Shown here piece after piece: positions 49,081 through 62,835 of a stretch of 64,000 bases of DNA. Position 1 is the stretch's first letter; the number at the start of each line of letters is the position of its first letter. Origin of the DNA: Moritella marina ATCC 15381 (GTDB taxonomy: Bacteria > Pseudomonadota > Gammaproteobacteria > Enterobacterales > Moritellaceae); contig NZ_CP044399.1 of the NCBI RefSeq assembly GCF_008931805.1, positions 4,575,370-4,639,369 of the forward strand. Reading direction: 5' to 3'. The position numbers were made by a program, and so were the translations under genes. A model generated the notes under the pieces. That model ran no database searches. It was given only the letters and a program-made list of their open reading frames with translations, and was not told the origin of the DNA.

Positions 49081-49874
49081 TACCAACCTTGTGTAACCAA
49101 CCAGCCATAAATTATTTGGCTGGTTGTTATCTGAGTTTCCATGTGCACCGGTAATCCAATCACTTCAACCTGCCTATAGTTGTTTCTACTAACGCGCTTT
49201 GCTGCAGTAAGTCTTATTTTCGCTTGTTCAATGACAGCGAGCTCATCTGTTTGCGTGTACAAATCGAGTATGGGTGTTTTCAGTTCAAGTAACTGCTGAC
49301 TAAGTTGTGTTGACAGTGCTGTTGTCGGACTATTGGTACTGATTAAGACGATAGCATCGACATAAATGTCAGGATTTTTAATTAAGATATTAATGATCGC
49401 TTGGCTGTTTGCACCTTGTAATATGAGGAGGCGTTTACCCTTTTGGTTGACTATTTTTTCTTGTAATACCTGTAGTTGGCCTAGTAAGCGCTCTTCAGAT
49501 CGTTCTGAATTTAAAGCCTGACTTAATGGTGAAATTGAGTAGGAGTGTAAGCCTTTATGACTCAGCTGGTTACGTAGTGTTTGGATAATACCTGGGCTAT
49601 TAGCTGAAGTATAAGTGTCGCCAAATAGCCAGCTAGTTCCGACTACATTGCCTGTTGTTTGCTCGCGCCATAATGTGAGGAAGCGGCTATCTTTATCACC
49701 TAACCAAGCGACTTCGTTGGTATCGCTATACTTAGTTAAATCTTGATCAAATAGGCGTTGTTGTGAAATTGGAAAGCTGATATCTGGCGTATTGGTATCA
49801 TTGCCCTTGTTATTTGTCTCTGCACTTGCCATGAGTGATAAAGTGGATAGTAATAATCCGAAAGCCTTAATCAT
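49077..49874 (-). CDS. DUF3530 family protein, alpha/beta-hydrolase-like, secreted
   Basis: A 265-residue protein with a signal peptide (MIKAFGLLLSTLSLMASA) recognised as DUF3530. It carries a LLILQGANSQAIINIL segment placed like an alpha/beta-hydrolase nucleophile elbow, but without a clear GxSxG Ser, then DAIVLISTNSP. It is likely periplasmic. No function is known to me. It overlaps the end of djlA by four bases tail to tail and is 26 bases downstream of rluA on the same strand. Confidence 0.7.
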   Translation of the reverse strand: MIKAFGLLLSTLSLMASAETNNKGNDTNTPDISFPISQQRLFDQDLTKYSDTNEVAWLGDKDSRFLTLWREQTTGNVVGTSWLFGDTYTSANSPGIIQTLRNQLSHKGLHSYSISPLSQALNSERSEERLLGQLQVLQEKIVNQKGKRLLILQGANSQAIINILIKNPDIYVDAIVLISTNSPTTALSTQLSQQLLELKTPILDLYTQTDELAVIEQAKIRLTAAKRVSRNNYRQVEVIGLPVHMETQITTSQIIYGWLVTQGWY

Positions 49875-49900
49875 TTAAATACCTAGGGTGATGGTCGTTA

Positions 49901-50590
49901 TTAATCGATAGAAAAGGGCGGGGTTGCTTTAAACGTCATCTTTTCTGACGTTAAAGGATGCTCAATTTCTAACATTGCTGCATGCAGTTGTAAATGTTCC
50001 GCTCCTGCAATACCTTGTGCCGATGCATAAAGCTCGTCACCTAGAATAGGAGTCCCTAATGCTAACATATGTAATCGTAGTTGATGCGAGCGACCCGTCA
50101 CAGGTTTAAGCAATACAGTCGCACTGGCTTGTTGATTATTGTCGTTGCAGGCTTGTTGCTGTGCAATAACCTGCCAATGGGTGAGAGCGGGTTTCCCCTC
50201 GATAAAGTCAATCATTTGTCTTGGTCTATTTGGCCAGTCGCAACGTAAAGGTAAATCAATGCTGCCATTCGTTGCTGTAGGAATACCTTCTAAACGTGCG
50301 TAGTAGTACTTGGACGTTGAGCGTTGCTGAAATTGTCTGCTGATATGGCTTTGCGCGGCTTTGGTTAATGCCATTAAAATCACCCCTGAAGTGCACATGT
50401 CTAGGCGATGTACAATCGTTGCCGTTGGAAACTGTGCTTGCACACGGCTCGCAATACTGTCGTTGTGTTCGGGTAATCGCCCTGGAACGCTTAATAATCC
50501 GCTCGGTTTATTTAAGACAATAATGGCATCATCCTGATAAAGAATGTCCAATCTAGGCTGTTGTGGTGGTGCATAAATAAAATCGGGCAT
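49901..50590 (-). CDS. rluA: RluA family rRNA/tRNA pseudouridine synthase
   Basis: A 229-residue RluA-type synthase; E. coli RluA modifies U746 of 23S rRNA and U32 of several tRNAs. The catalytic motif is IVHRLDMCTSGVILMAL (Asp of HRLD at about residue 62), with Cys where E. coli has Ala. The KPVTGRSHQLRLHMLALGTPILGD segment closes the active site. No S4 domain. Downstream of rapA across a terminator, matching the E. coli rapA-rluA-djlA neighbourhood. Confidence 0.92.
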   Translation of the reverse strand: MPDFIYAPPQQPRLDILYQDDAIIVLNKPSGLLSVPGRLPEHNDSIASRVQAQFPTATIVHRLDMCTSGVILMALTKAAQSHISRQFQQRSTSKYYYARLEGIPTATNGSIDLPLRCDWPNRPRQMIDFIEGKPALTHWQVIAQQQACNDNNQQASATVLLKPVTGRSHQLRLHMLALGTPILGDELYASAQGIAGAEHLQLHAAMLEIEHPLTSEKMTFKATPPFSID

Positions 50591-50645
50591 AGGTTATTTT
50601 CATATAGTGAAGAGTGATGGGTAAGATTTAATCATTGTTTTTAAT

Positions 50646-50677
50646 AAAAAGGGGTTAATCGAAATTAACCCCTTTTA
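50646..50677. terminator. Terminator between rapA and rluA
   Basis: GGGGTTAAT pairs with ATTAACCCC around a CGAA loop, flanked by A-run and T-run, so it is a strong terminator for leftward rapA transcription (and would work in both directions). Confidence 0.88.
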
Positions 50678-50705
50678 TAATTCATCGATTATGATCGAAT
50701 TTTAT

Positions 50706-53618
50706 CTATTTTGGTGCTACAACAATAAAGCGTACTGCGTCTAATTTAAGTTGTGCGTTATTAATGTGTGTGGTTAATTCTGCGGTTTGTTTTTCTATAA
50801 ATGCGAGTTCTTCATCACGTACATTAGGGTTGATCTTCTGTAGTGCTTGTAGACGTTCAAGTTCCACACTCATATGCTGTTGCATAGTCGTCAATGCCGC
50901 GGTAGTAACTGCTTGCTTTTGGTCTTCAGCGACTGCGGTTGATTTACCGATAAGATCGTGAATAACGGTCTGAGATGCAGATACTAGCTTCGTTGCCACA
51001 TGACGGTTTATCGCATTGAGCTGACGATTGAAACTATCAAAATCAACTTTTAATGCCAAGTTATTCGAATTTTTATCAAGCAATAAACGAATGGGTGTTG
51101 CTGGTAAAAAACGATTTATTTGGCAGTAAGACGGTGCTGATGTTTCTACTACATAAAGCAGTTCTAATAAAATGGTGCCTGCAGGTAATGCCGGATTTTT
51201 TAATAGTGAAACGGCCGTTGAACCGGTATCAGACGTCATGATGAGTTCAATACATGCGCTTATTAACGGGTGCTCCCAAGTAAGGAAGTGCACATCGTCA
51301 CGTGATAATGCCGTTTCACGATCAAAAGTGACGGTAATACCGTCTTCAGATAGGTGCGGTAAACTTGGTACTAACATTTGATCTGTCGGTTTTAATACCA
51401 ACATGTTTTCACCACGATCTTCTTGATTAATACCAATCACATCGAATAAGCGTATCGCAAAAATAGGTAGTACAGGGCTATCATCATTGATTTGTAACTG
51501 ATTAATGATGTCATCTGATTTACCTAAACCGTTAGAGTTTAGTTCGAGTAAACGATCACGACCACTTTCCATTTTTAATTTCAATGCATCATATTGACTG
51601 CGAGTATCGATAATTAATGCTTCTGTTGCACTAAGATCGATTTCTTTTGCAGCAAGCTGGGTAAGTAACTCATTTTTTACTTCAGCAAAGATATCGCCGC
51701 CGATAGGGCAGGTATATTCAAACGCATTTAAGCCATTGTGGTACCAGTTTTGTAGTACATCTTGCGCTGTATTAGTAAAGAAAGGCACATGGATACTAAT
51801 ATCATTTTTTTGACCAATACGATCAAGACGACCAATACGTTGCTCAAGTAAGTCTGGGTTTAATGGTAAATCAAACAAGACTAAGTGCTGCGCGAATTGG
51901 AAGTTACGACCTTCAGAACCAATCTCTGAACAAAGTAATACCTGTGCTCCAGCATCTTCTTGAGCGAAGTAAGCACCTGCTTTATCACGTTCGATAATAG
52001 ACATGCCTTCATGGAATACAGTACCACGAATACCTTCGTTAACTCGCAATGACTCTTCAATTGAAATTGCTGTTTCTGCATTAGCGGCAATAACGAGTAC
52101 TTTCTCATTTTTGTTTGCTAATAAGAAATCTTGTAACCATTCCACACGAGGATCAAAGCTACACCAAGATGCATCTTTACCTTCGAATTCGAGGAAAATT
52201 TCTTCTGGGTATAAACCACGACGAGCCGCTTCAGCGAAACTAGCCGTGCCATTCATCATTTGTGCAACTTTTAATGAGGTTTTATATTGCTCTGGTAGCG
52301 TTAATGGCACTGGGTTGTAGCAACGGGTTGGAAAACCTTTAATTGCAGCGCGCGTATTACGGAATAACAAACGACCAGTACCATGGCGATCAAGCAGTTG
52401 GCTGATGATCGCTTGTTTTGCTTGTTGAGCATCTTCTGAATCTGGCGATGTGTGCATTACTGCCAATTTATCTGAAATATCAGTTTCACTGAGTAGTTGC
52501 GTTAATGATGCTGCGGTTGTTTTTGATACCACTGGCGAATCGAGTAACGCTTGTGCAGCTTGTGCAATTTCAGCATAACCGCTTTCTTCAGCAACGAATG
52601 CTTTATAGTCATAGAAACGGTTTGGATCTAATAAACGTAAGCGTGCAAAGTGGCTTTCATGGCCAAGCTGATCAGGTGTTGCTGTCAGTAGTAATACACC
52701 GGGTGATTTTTGCGCTAATGATTCAACAACCTGATATTCACGGCTTGGTTCTGTTTCATTCCAAATAAGGTGGTGGGCTTCATCAACGACTAACAGATCC
52801 CAATCTGCACCGACTGCTTGTTCAAAGCGGCGACGTTTTTTACGTAAAAAATCGAGGCTACATAAGATCAGCTGCTCAGTCTCAAATGGATTATCAGCAT
52901 CAGCAAGTGATTCGATGCAACGTTCTTCATCAAAAATACTGAAATGCAGGTTAAAACGACGCATCATTTCAACTAACCATTGGTGTTGTAATGTTTCAGG
53001 CACAAGAATTAATACACGTTTAGCCAGGCCAGCTGTTAGTTGCTGGTGGATGATTAAACCGGCTTCAATTGTTTTACCTAAGCCTACTTCATCGGCAAGT
53101 AATACGCGGGGGGCATGGCGTTGACCAACTTCTGTTGCTATGTGCAGTTGATGTGGGATCAAACTTACACGCGGCCCCTGAATACCATTTAATGCAGACT
53201 TTTGCTGAGAAAACTGGTGTTGTAATGTTTGATGGCGTAATACAAAGCGATCCATGCGATCGATCTGACCGGCAAATAAGCGATCTTGTGGTTTGTTAAA
53301 TTTGATGAAATTGTTTAAGAAGGTTTCACGTAATGTAACTTCTTCACCAGTATCTAAATGTGTACCGATATAAGTAATGATACCTGAGCTTTCCGTTACT
53401 TCCGTAACCGTTAAACTCCAGTCTTCATGAGAGAGTACCTGATCACCGACATTAAAGATTACACGCGTGATCGGCGCTTCGTTACGAGCATATAAACGGT
53501 TTTCACCACTTGCAGGAAATAATAGCGTTAACATTCTGCCTTCTATGGCAACTATTGTTCCTAATCCTAATTCTGATTCCGTATCGCTGATCCAGCGCTG
53601 ACCAAGTTGGAAGGGCAT
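50706..53618 (-). CDS. rapA: RNA polymerase-associated ATPase RapA
   Basis: A Swi2/Snf2 ATPase that recycles RNA polymerase stalled after transcription. The N-terminal Tudor-like domains ([23 protein letters not shown]) are followed by helicase motif [18 protein letters not shown] (about residue 170), motif II VDEAHHL (about 280), [40 protein letters not shown] (motifs V and VI, about 570-610) and a long C-terminal spacer/coil. About 970 residues, as in E. coli (968). The ATG at 53618 has GGAG upstream; an earlier in-frame start is less likely. Confidence 0.95.
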   Translation of the reverse strand: MPFQLGQRWISDTESELGLGTIVAIEGRMLTLLFPASGENRLYARNEAPITRVIFNVGDQVLSHEDWSLTVTEVTESSGIITYIGTHLDTGEEVTLRETFLNNFIKFNKPQDRLFAGQIDRMDRFVLRHQTLQHQFSQQKSALNGIQGPRVSLIPHQLHIATEVGQRHAPRVLLADEVGLGKTIEAGLIIHQQLTAGLAKRVLILVPETLQHQWLVEMMRRFNLHFSIFDEERCIESLADADNPFETEQLILCSLDFLRKKRRRFEQAVGADWDLLVVDEAHHLIWNETEPSREYQVVESLAQKSPGVLLLTATPDQLGHESHFARLRLLDPNRFYDYKAFVAEESGYAEIAQAAQALLDSPVVSKTTAASLTQLLSETDISDKLAVMHTSPDSEDAQQAKQAIISQLLDRHGTGRLLFRNTRAAIKGFPTRCYNPVPLTLPEQYKTSLKVAQMMNGTASFAEAARRGLYPEEIFLEFEGKDASWCSFDPRVEWLQDFLLANKNEKVLVIAANAETAISIEESLRVNEGIRGTVFHEGMSIIERDKAGAYFAQEDAGAQVLLCSEIGSEGRNFQFAQHLVLFDLPLNPDLLEQRIGRLDRIGQKNDISIHVPFFTNTAQDVLQNWYHNGLNAFEYTCPIGGDIFAEVKNELLTQLAAKEIDLSATEALIIDTRSQYDALKLKMESGRDRLLELNSNGLGKSDDIINQLQINDDSPVLPIFAIRLFDVIGINQEDRGENMLVLKPTDQMLVPSLPHLSEDGITVTFDRETALSRDDVHFLTWEHPLISACIELIMTSDTGSTAVSLLKNPALPAGTILLELLYVVETSAPSYCQINRFLPATPIRLLLDKNSNNLALKVDFDSFNRQLNAINRHVATKLVSASQTVIHDLIGKSTAVAEDQKQAVTTAALTTMQQHMSVELERLQALQKINPNVRDEELAFIEKQTAELTTHINNAQLKLDAVRFIVVAPK

Positions 53619-53930
53619 GTATATTAAAACTCCAAAACCGTAAAAAGGGCGCATGTTACCTAAACCAGAGAGTTAGGTCACGTATAAAGACAAATTAAAT
53701 AATAGTTTAGATTATCTTGGTAAGTAAATTTTACTTGTATCGTTGATAAAGTGTAACTCGATAAAAGTATAAATCTAGCGTTCGTGTAATTGAAAAGGCT
53801 GTCATCCTTCATCATGCACCTTAAGTAGACATGATTGAGAGTGGGAACGCTTGTTTTTGACTTGTTTTGTTTGAATTGTGTGCGGTTTTTAACCTTTATC
53901 TTCAAAATGGAATGAATTTTATAAAATTAC
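53619..53930. other. Gene-free region upstream of the rRNA operon
   Basis: AT-rich sequence between rapA and the rRNA promoter. The last 25 bases (about 53905-53930, AATGAATTTTATAAAATTA) look like an UP element. Fis sites are expected here but I cannot define them. A 75-codon minus-strand frame (53678-53905) has no recognisable content. Confidence 0.5.
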
Positions 53931-53958
53931 TTGCCAATAAAACGCAGATCTCTATAAT
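53931..53958 (+). promoter_or_regulatory. rRNA operon P1-type promoter
   Basis: TTGCCA (53931-53936) and TATAAT (53953-53958) are 16 bases apart, as in E. coli rrn P1. The following CGCTCCCACTGACACGG matches the E. coli rrnB P1 start region closely, including the GC-rich discriminator used in stringent control. Transcription should start near 53966. Confidence 0.88.
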
Positions 53959-53991
53959 CGCTCCCACTGACACGGCAACAGCCGCTCAGTA

Positions 53992-54004
53992 TGCTCTTTA
54001 ACAA
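53992..54004 (+). promoter_or_regulatory. boxA antitermination site of the rRNA leader
   Basis: TGCTCTTTAACAA is identical to the E. coli rrn boxA core that loads NusB-NusE for antitermination. A second copy precedes 23S. Confidence 0.85.
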
Positions 54005-54191
54005 TTTATTCAAGCAATCTGTGTGAGCACTTGCAGAGATATAATGACCAAAAATTATATCAATGTAATTGTGAACATTAAATTAAATCGAAAGATTTGA
54101 TTATTAATTACGAAGCTTAATTGCTTTGCAATTAAAGTACAGAATTCATTGAGCCGACTTAATCAGCATCGCTGATTAGTCAAAAAACTTT

Positions 54192-55735
<1,544 letters not shown>

Positions 55736-55833
55736 GTAAAGTTGTTAATTTTTGTAAGTGCCCACACAAATTGCTTGAATAGAAACGTTGAAGACAACGA
55801 TTGGGATGAAATCCAATCGTGAAAGTAAATAGT

Positions 55834-55909
55834 GTCCCGTTCGTCTAGAGGCCTAGGACACCGCCCTTTCACGGCGGTAACACGAGTTCAAATCTCGTAC
55901 GGGATACCA
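55834..55909 (+). tRNA. tRNA-Glu (TTC)
   Basis: 76 bases with encoded CCA. The anticodon loop CTTTCAC gives TTC at 55868-55870 within CCGCC/GGCGG. The acceptor GTCCCGT pairs with ACGGGAT, so the first pair is G-T. It lies in the 16S-23S spacer, as in the tRNA-Glu class of rRNA operons. Confidence 0.97.
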
Positions 55910-55979
55910 CTTTTCTTTCTGACTAAAAATCAAAAATAACTAATCTCTTTAGATTCATTATTTTTGCTTTTTAGCAAAT

Positions 55980-55992
55980 TGCTCTTTAAAAA
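55980..55992 (+). promoter_or_regulatory. Spacer boxA before 23S
   Basis: TGCTCTTTAAAAA resembles the E. coli spacer boxA, in the position expected between the spacer tRNA and 23S. Confidence 0.7.
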
Positions 55993-56156
55993 TTTGGAAA
56001 GCTGAATAAATAAAGAAGTTCTTAAAACACGTTATTGAATAATTCATTTTCGAGTGAATGGTTTAATAACAATGAAGTGTTCTTGAGTATTCTTGAGGCG
56101 AAAAAAACTAGATAATACCTAGTTATTTCAATTGTACAGTCGACTTTAGATTGTAT

Positions 56157-59043
<2,887 letters not shown>

Positions 59044-59212
59044 ACAAACTGAAGTACGACTCGTTCGTAAGTGGTATGATTAATTGAAATAATCGACTTA
59101 AGAATAGATTGAACACTTTACGTTTTAAAGACTTCTTTATTTATAGCTTTTCAGATTTAAACGAAGTGAAAACTTCTATAGAAAGCAAACAGTGTAATAA
59201 CTGTAAAGAATT

Positions 59213-59331
59213 TGCTTGGTGACCATAGTGTTGCGGTACCACCTGACTCCATTCCGAACTCAGTAGTGAAACGTAATAACGCCGATGGTAGTGTGGGGCT
59301 TCCCCATGTGAGAGTAGGGCATCGCCAAGCG
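59213..59331 (+). rRNA. rrf: 5S ribosomal RNA
   Basis: About 119 bases from TGCTTGGTGACC to CGCCAAGCG, whose ends pair. The conserved CCATTCCGAACTCAG and GATGGTAGTGTGGGG segments are present. Confidence 0.95.
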
Positions 59332-59374
59332 CCAAATTACTTTATTTACTTAAGATATAAGTAGGTAAGTAGTT

Positions 59375-59423
59375 ATTCAAGAGAATATCTTGAATAGAAT
59401 AGATATCTAATTTATTAGATATC
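59375..59423 (+). other. Two hairpins between 5S and tRNA-Trp
   Basis: ATTCAAGA/TCTTGAAT (59375-59382 with 59388-59395) and GATATCTAA/TTAGATATC (59402-59410 with 59415-59423) are perfect stems without T-runs. They are likely processing structures in a transcript that continues from 5S into the tRNA genes. Confidence 0.55.
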
Positions 59424-59457
59424 GGTACATTAGCCATCAGGTTATTGTTCCAATGAT

Positions 59458-59533
59458 AGGGGTGTAGCTCCAACGGCAGAGCAGCGGATTCCAAATCCGC
59501 GTGATGGGAGTTCGAATCTCTCCACCCCTGCCA
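59458..59533 (+). tRNA. tRNA-Trp (CCA), copy 1
   Basis: 76 bases with encoded CCA. Anticodon loop TTCCAAA gives CCA at 59491-59493 in a GCGGA/TCCGC stem. The acceptor AGGGGTG pairs with CACCCCT. It lies downstream of 5S, as tRNA-Trp does in one E. coli rRNA operon. Confidence 0.97.
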
Positions 59534-59609
59534 ATTTTTAAGAAATATCAAATCAAAGAAACAGATTTAACTTTAATTAAAAAATAAGTTATAATCCTGT
59601 TCATCTTGT

Positions 59610-59685
59610 AGGGGTGTAGCTCCAACGGCAGAGCAGCGGATTCCAAATCCGCGTGATGGGAGTTCGAATCTCTCCACCCCTGCCA
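59610..59685 (+). tRNA. tRNA-Trp (CCA), copy 2
   Basis: Identical over all 76 bases to the copy 152 bases upstream. The 76-base spacer is not related to the first copy's flanks. No terminator is visible before holD. Confidence 0.97.
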
Positions 59686-59720
59686 ATTTCTTCTGTAAAT
59701 CTTCATGATATGGTTATCCA

Positions 59721-60119
59721 ATGAGTAATTTTTCACGTTATTACTTACAACAAATGGGTATCACGTTATGGCAGTGTCACAAACCACAACAATTTCCTCA
59801 CCTCGCTAGTCAAGCTGAAAAAATAGCATTACCTAAGCATTGTCAGATTTTAATTGTTGCGAATGATAAACTTGCTCCACATAATCAATTTATTAATCAG
59901 ATCTTGCGTACATTGCAGTTAGAGCTAAGCCAAAGCCATATCATCACAGAAGAAGAGCTAAAGTATTATTATCAAAGCCCTGAGTGGATTTGGACCATAG
60001 GCTGTAAGCAATCTGAACTTGCCGCTAAAAAGCAACTCGCATCACCGCATCTCGATGTACTGTTACATTCTGCTCAAGCGAAAAAGCAGCTTTGGCAACA
60101 AATCGTCAGTTATATGTAA
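59721..60119 (+). CDS. holD: DNA polymerase III psi subunit HolD
   Basis: Psi links the clamp loader to chi and SSB. 132 residues, near the E. coli length (137). The N-terminal YYLQQMGITLWQCHKP segment (chi/gamma-complex contact), the ILIVANDKLAPHNQFINQILRTLQL core and the C-terminal AKKQLWQQIVSY match the family, which is generally divergent. It precedes rimI, as in E. coli. Confidence 0.88.
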   Translation: MSNFSRYYLQQMGITLWQCHKPQQFPHLASQAEKIALPKHCQILIVANDKLAPHNQFINQILRTLQLELSQSHIITEEELKYYYQSPEWIWTIGCKQSELAAKKQLASPHLDVLLHSAQAKKQLWQQIVSYM

Positions 60120-60143
60120 TCTGTTATAATAACGGGATCTTCA

Positions 60144-60584
60144 ATGCCAAAAATTATTCCTCTCACACTTGAACATTTACCTCTCATTCAAAAAATAGAA
60201 ACAGCAAGTCATGCCTTTCCCTGGTCAGATAAAGTTTTAGCCAGTAATTTTGGTGCGCGCTATTTTAATTTTTTATTGCTTAAAGATGAGCAAATCATGG
60301 GGTACTATTTTGCTAATCAAGTGGCAGGAGAAGCAAGCCTACTGAATATTGCTGTTGCGCCAGAACAACAAGGTAAAGGTTACGGTAAATTACTACTTAA
60401 TCACCTTATTCAAGAGTGCCAGCAGCAAGCATTATTTCAACTGTGGTTAGAGGTTCGTGAATCTAATCATGGTGCTTATCAGCTTTATTTGAATGCTGGC
60501 TTTAATGAAGTGGACCGTCGAATTAACTATTATCCAGCGGCTTCAGGTCGAGAAGATGCCATTATGATGTGCTACATCGTTTAG
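60144..60584 (+). CDS. rimI: Ribosomal protein S18 alanine N-acetyltransferase RimI
   Basis: A GNAT acetyltransferase of 146 residues. The acetyl-CoA motif VAPEQQGKGYGKLLLNHLI is at about residues 72-90. It is preceded by EASLLNIAV and followed by LEVRESNHGAYQLYLNAGFNEVDRRINYYP, with the catalytic Glu/Tyr positions of RimI. It starts 24 bases after holD, the conserved holD-rimI pair. Confidence 0.93.
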   Translation: MPKIIPLTLEHLPLIQKIETASHAFPWSDKVLASNFGARYFNFLLLKDEQIMGYYFANQVAGEASLLNIAVAPEQQGKGYGKLLLNHLIQECQQQALFQLWLEVRESNHGAYQLYLNAGFNEVDRRINYYPAASGREDAIMMCYIV

Positions 60585-60750
60585 AAACAAGACAGGGTGA
60601 TTCTTTCATTTCTTTACCATCGCTAAGACCTATTGTTTGTATACTTATTCCTGATTAATGATTATTATCCGTGATTACTTACCTAAGCGCTTTAAATGCG
60701 TTTGGGGGTATTATGCGTTTAATTCTATTTATGGATAATCAGAGAACCTA

Positions 60751-62544
60751 ATGACACAACACTTAGTAAGCAGTTTTAGAGCTAAATTTGCAGCACGTAA
60801 CGCAACAACCGCTATTCGTTTTAAAGAGCAAGATCTGTGGCAAGATATCACTTGGTCTGCGTTACTCGATAATTCGGATCGTGTAGCCAAAGCATTACTA
60901 TTTATGGGTTGTGAAGTTCAGACTAAAGTGGGTATTTTTGCCAACAACCGTCCCGAGTGGAGCTTTGCCGATCTAGGGATTTTAACTGCGCGTTGTGTTA
61001 CTGTGCCTATTTATCCTACCAATACGACCGAACAAACGCGTTATATTGTTAATAATGCTGATATTGATTATCTATTTGTAGGAGGGCAAGAGCAATTTGA
61101 TAAAGCCCTTCACCTATTAAAGGCGAATGACTTAAAGTTGATCATTGCGTTGACAGATAGTATCGATTTAAAAGCCGAGCCAAAAGCAGTACATTTCTCT
61201 GATTTTATTAAACAAGGTGATCAAGCTGCTGATGTAGAGTTTGAACAACGACTCAATGATGCGACGATGGATGATCTTGTGACGCTCATCTACACATCGG
61301 GTACAACTGGCCAGCCAAAAGGTGTCATGCTTGATTACACTAATTTCGCCGCGGCATTCTCGAGCCATGACAAGATGATTGATGTATCTGAATCTGATAC
61401 TTCTATTGCTTTTTTACCCTTGAGCCATGTACTTGAGCGTAGTTGGTCTTTTTATCTGATGCATTGTGGTGCGACAAATGTCCACCTCGAAAACCCGAAA
61501 TTAATTATTGATGTCATTGCCGAAGTAAAACCGACATTACTGGTTGCCGTTCCGCGCTTATACGAAAAAATATATAGCACGATCCATAGCCGTTTAGAGT
61601 CTGCCTCTAAAGTTAAAAAAGCGCTTTTTAATTGGGCGACAGGTGTTGGCCTAAACCACTTCAAGTTAATTCATCATAACCAGCAGCCGTCGTTTTTATT
61701 AGCGCAGCAGCATAAGCTTGCTGATAAACTGATCTTCTCAAAGTTACGTGGCATTCTTGGTGGTAACACGCGATTTTTACCTTGCGGTGGCGCGAAAGTT
61801 GATCCTGATATTAATCAATTTTTTCAGTCTATTGGTATTCAAATACAAGCTGGGTATGGGATGACTGAAACCACTGCGACGGTTTGTTGTCATCGTGGCA
61901 CTGATTATGATTTTGGTTCTATAGGTTTACCATTACCAGATATTGAAGTGAAAATTGGTGACGATAACGAAATTCTTGTACGTGGTAATGCGGTGATGAA
62001 GGGCTACTATAATATGCCAGAAGAAACCGCAAAGAATTTTATCGACGGTTGGTTGAAAACGGGTGATGCCGGAAAAATATTAGCGAGTGGTGAGGTTGTG
62101 ATGACTGAGCGTATCAAAGAGCTAATGAAAACCTCGAACGGAAAGTATATTGCACCGCAGCTGGTTGAAGGCACATTAAACAAGGATCATTTTATCGATC
62201 AGGTCGCGATTGTTGCTGATTCCCGTCACTTTGTTAGCGCGTTAATCGTGCCATCATTTGAGGCATTAGAAGAATACGCCAACTCGATTAATTTACAGTT
62301 TTCAAGTAAAGCTGAACTGTTACGTCATAGTCATATCGTCACTATGTTTGAGAAACGCTTACAAGATCTACAAGGTGAATTGGCTAACTTTGAAAAAGTA
62401 AAAAAATTCAAATTGCTTAATCGCGAATTCTGTATGAAAAAAGGCGAGATCACGCCGACATTAAAATTACGTCGTAAAGTGATTGAAAGTGAATATAAGA
62501 AAGACATTGATGAAATGTATAACAGTGATAAAAATGAGCGTTAA
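60751..62544 (+). CDS. Long-chain acyl-CoA ligase (AMP-forming), FAA1-type
   Basis: A 597-residue ANL-superfamily enzyme that activates fatty acids through an acyl-AMP. The P-loop TLIYTSGTTGQPKGVML is at about residues 185-200, the A5 motif QAGYGMTETTATVCCH at about 370, and a DGWLKTGDAG motif (A7 core) and RIKELMKTSNGKYIAPQLVE hinge/A8-A10 region at about 430-470. It resembles the eukaryote-like COG1022 group rather than E. coli FadD. Substrate chain length is unknown. A single gene with its own upstream region. Confidence 0.88.
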   Translation: MTQHLVSSFRAKFAARNATTAIRFKEQDLWQDITWSALLDNSDRVAKALLFMGCEVQTKVGIFANNRPEWSFADLGILTARCVTVPIYPTNTTEQTRYIVNNADIDYLFVGGQEQFDKALHLLKANDLKLIIALTDSIDLKAEPKAVHFSDFIKQGDQAADVEFEQRLNDATMDDLVTLIYTSGTTGQPKGVMLDYTNFAAAFSSHDKMIDVSESDTSIAFLPLSHVLERSWSFYLMHCGATNVHLENPKLIIDVIAEVKPTLLVAVPRLYEKIYSTIHSRLESASKVKKALFNWATGVGLNHFKLIHHNQQPSFLLAQQHKLADKLIFSKLRGILGGNTRFLPCGGAKVDPDINQFFQSIGIQIQAGYGMTETTATVCCHRGTDYDFGSIGLPLPDIEVKIGDDNEILVRGNAVMKGYYNMPEETAKNFIDGWLKTGDAGKILASGEVVMTERIKELMKTSNGKYIAPQLVEGTLNKDHFIDQVAIVADSRHFVSALIVPSFEALEEYANSINLQFSSKAELLRHSHIVTMFEKRLQDLQGELANFEKVKKFKLLNREFCMKKGEITPTLKLRRKVIESEYKKDIDEMYNSDKNER

Positions 62545-62579
62545 ATAAAACCATGTACAGGTTTTGTTAATGCTTAGTC

Positions 62580-62720
62580 ATACCAATGCCGAAAATTAAA
62601 TGATCAAAATGTGATTGCTCCTGCAAACCGCCCAAGACATCTCTGTTCGCTTAGACATGGCCATGTCTGTTTGCGATAGCAATAGCATTTTTCTGCACCG
62701 TTATTTATAGGAATTGGTAT
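62580..62720. mobile_element. MITE-like 141-bp inverted-repeat element
   Basis: The ends ATACCAATGCC and GGAATTGGTAT match as inverted repeats at 10 of 11 positions. Nested inside are ATTGCT/AGCAAT (62614-62619, 62679-62684), GCAAAC/GTTTGC (62623-62628, 62670-62675) and a perfect 16-base palindrome AGACATGGCCATGTCT (62654-62669). No coding content and no clear target duplication. I infer a non-autonomous repeat element; no second copy is in this window. Confidence 0.5.
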
Positions 62721-62739
62721 CATTAATCATCAAACATAG

Positions 62740-62766
62740 AAAAGGGAGCTCATTAGCTCCCTTTTT
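62740..62766. terminator. Bidirectional terminator between the acyl-CoA ligase and ppaC
   Basis: AAAGGGAGCT pairs with AGCTCCCTTT around a CATT loop and is flanked by A and T runs on the two sides. Confidence 0.85.
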
Positions 62767-62835
62767 AGTATTCATACCCACAATCTTAGACTAGTAGTCT
62801 TTTATTCGAGGTAATAAGTAGTGGTCGATGACGAC

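Noticed and set aside
53678-53905. A 75-codon minus-strand frame upstream of the rRNA promoter
   Set aside because: No ribosome site, low-complexity AT-rich content, and it occupies the expected rRNA upstream control region.
59342-59736. Two minus-strand frames sharing a WRDSNSHHADLESAALPLE segment
   Set aside because: They are the antisense translation of the two identical tRNA-Trp genes. The shared peptide reflects the duplicated tRNA, not a protein family.
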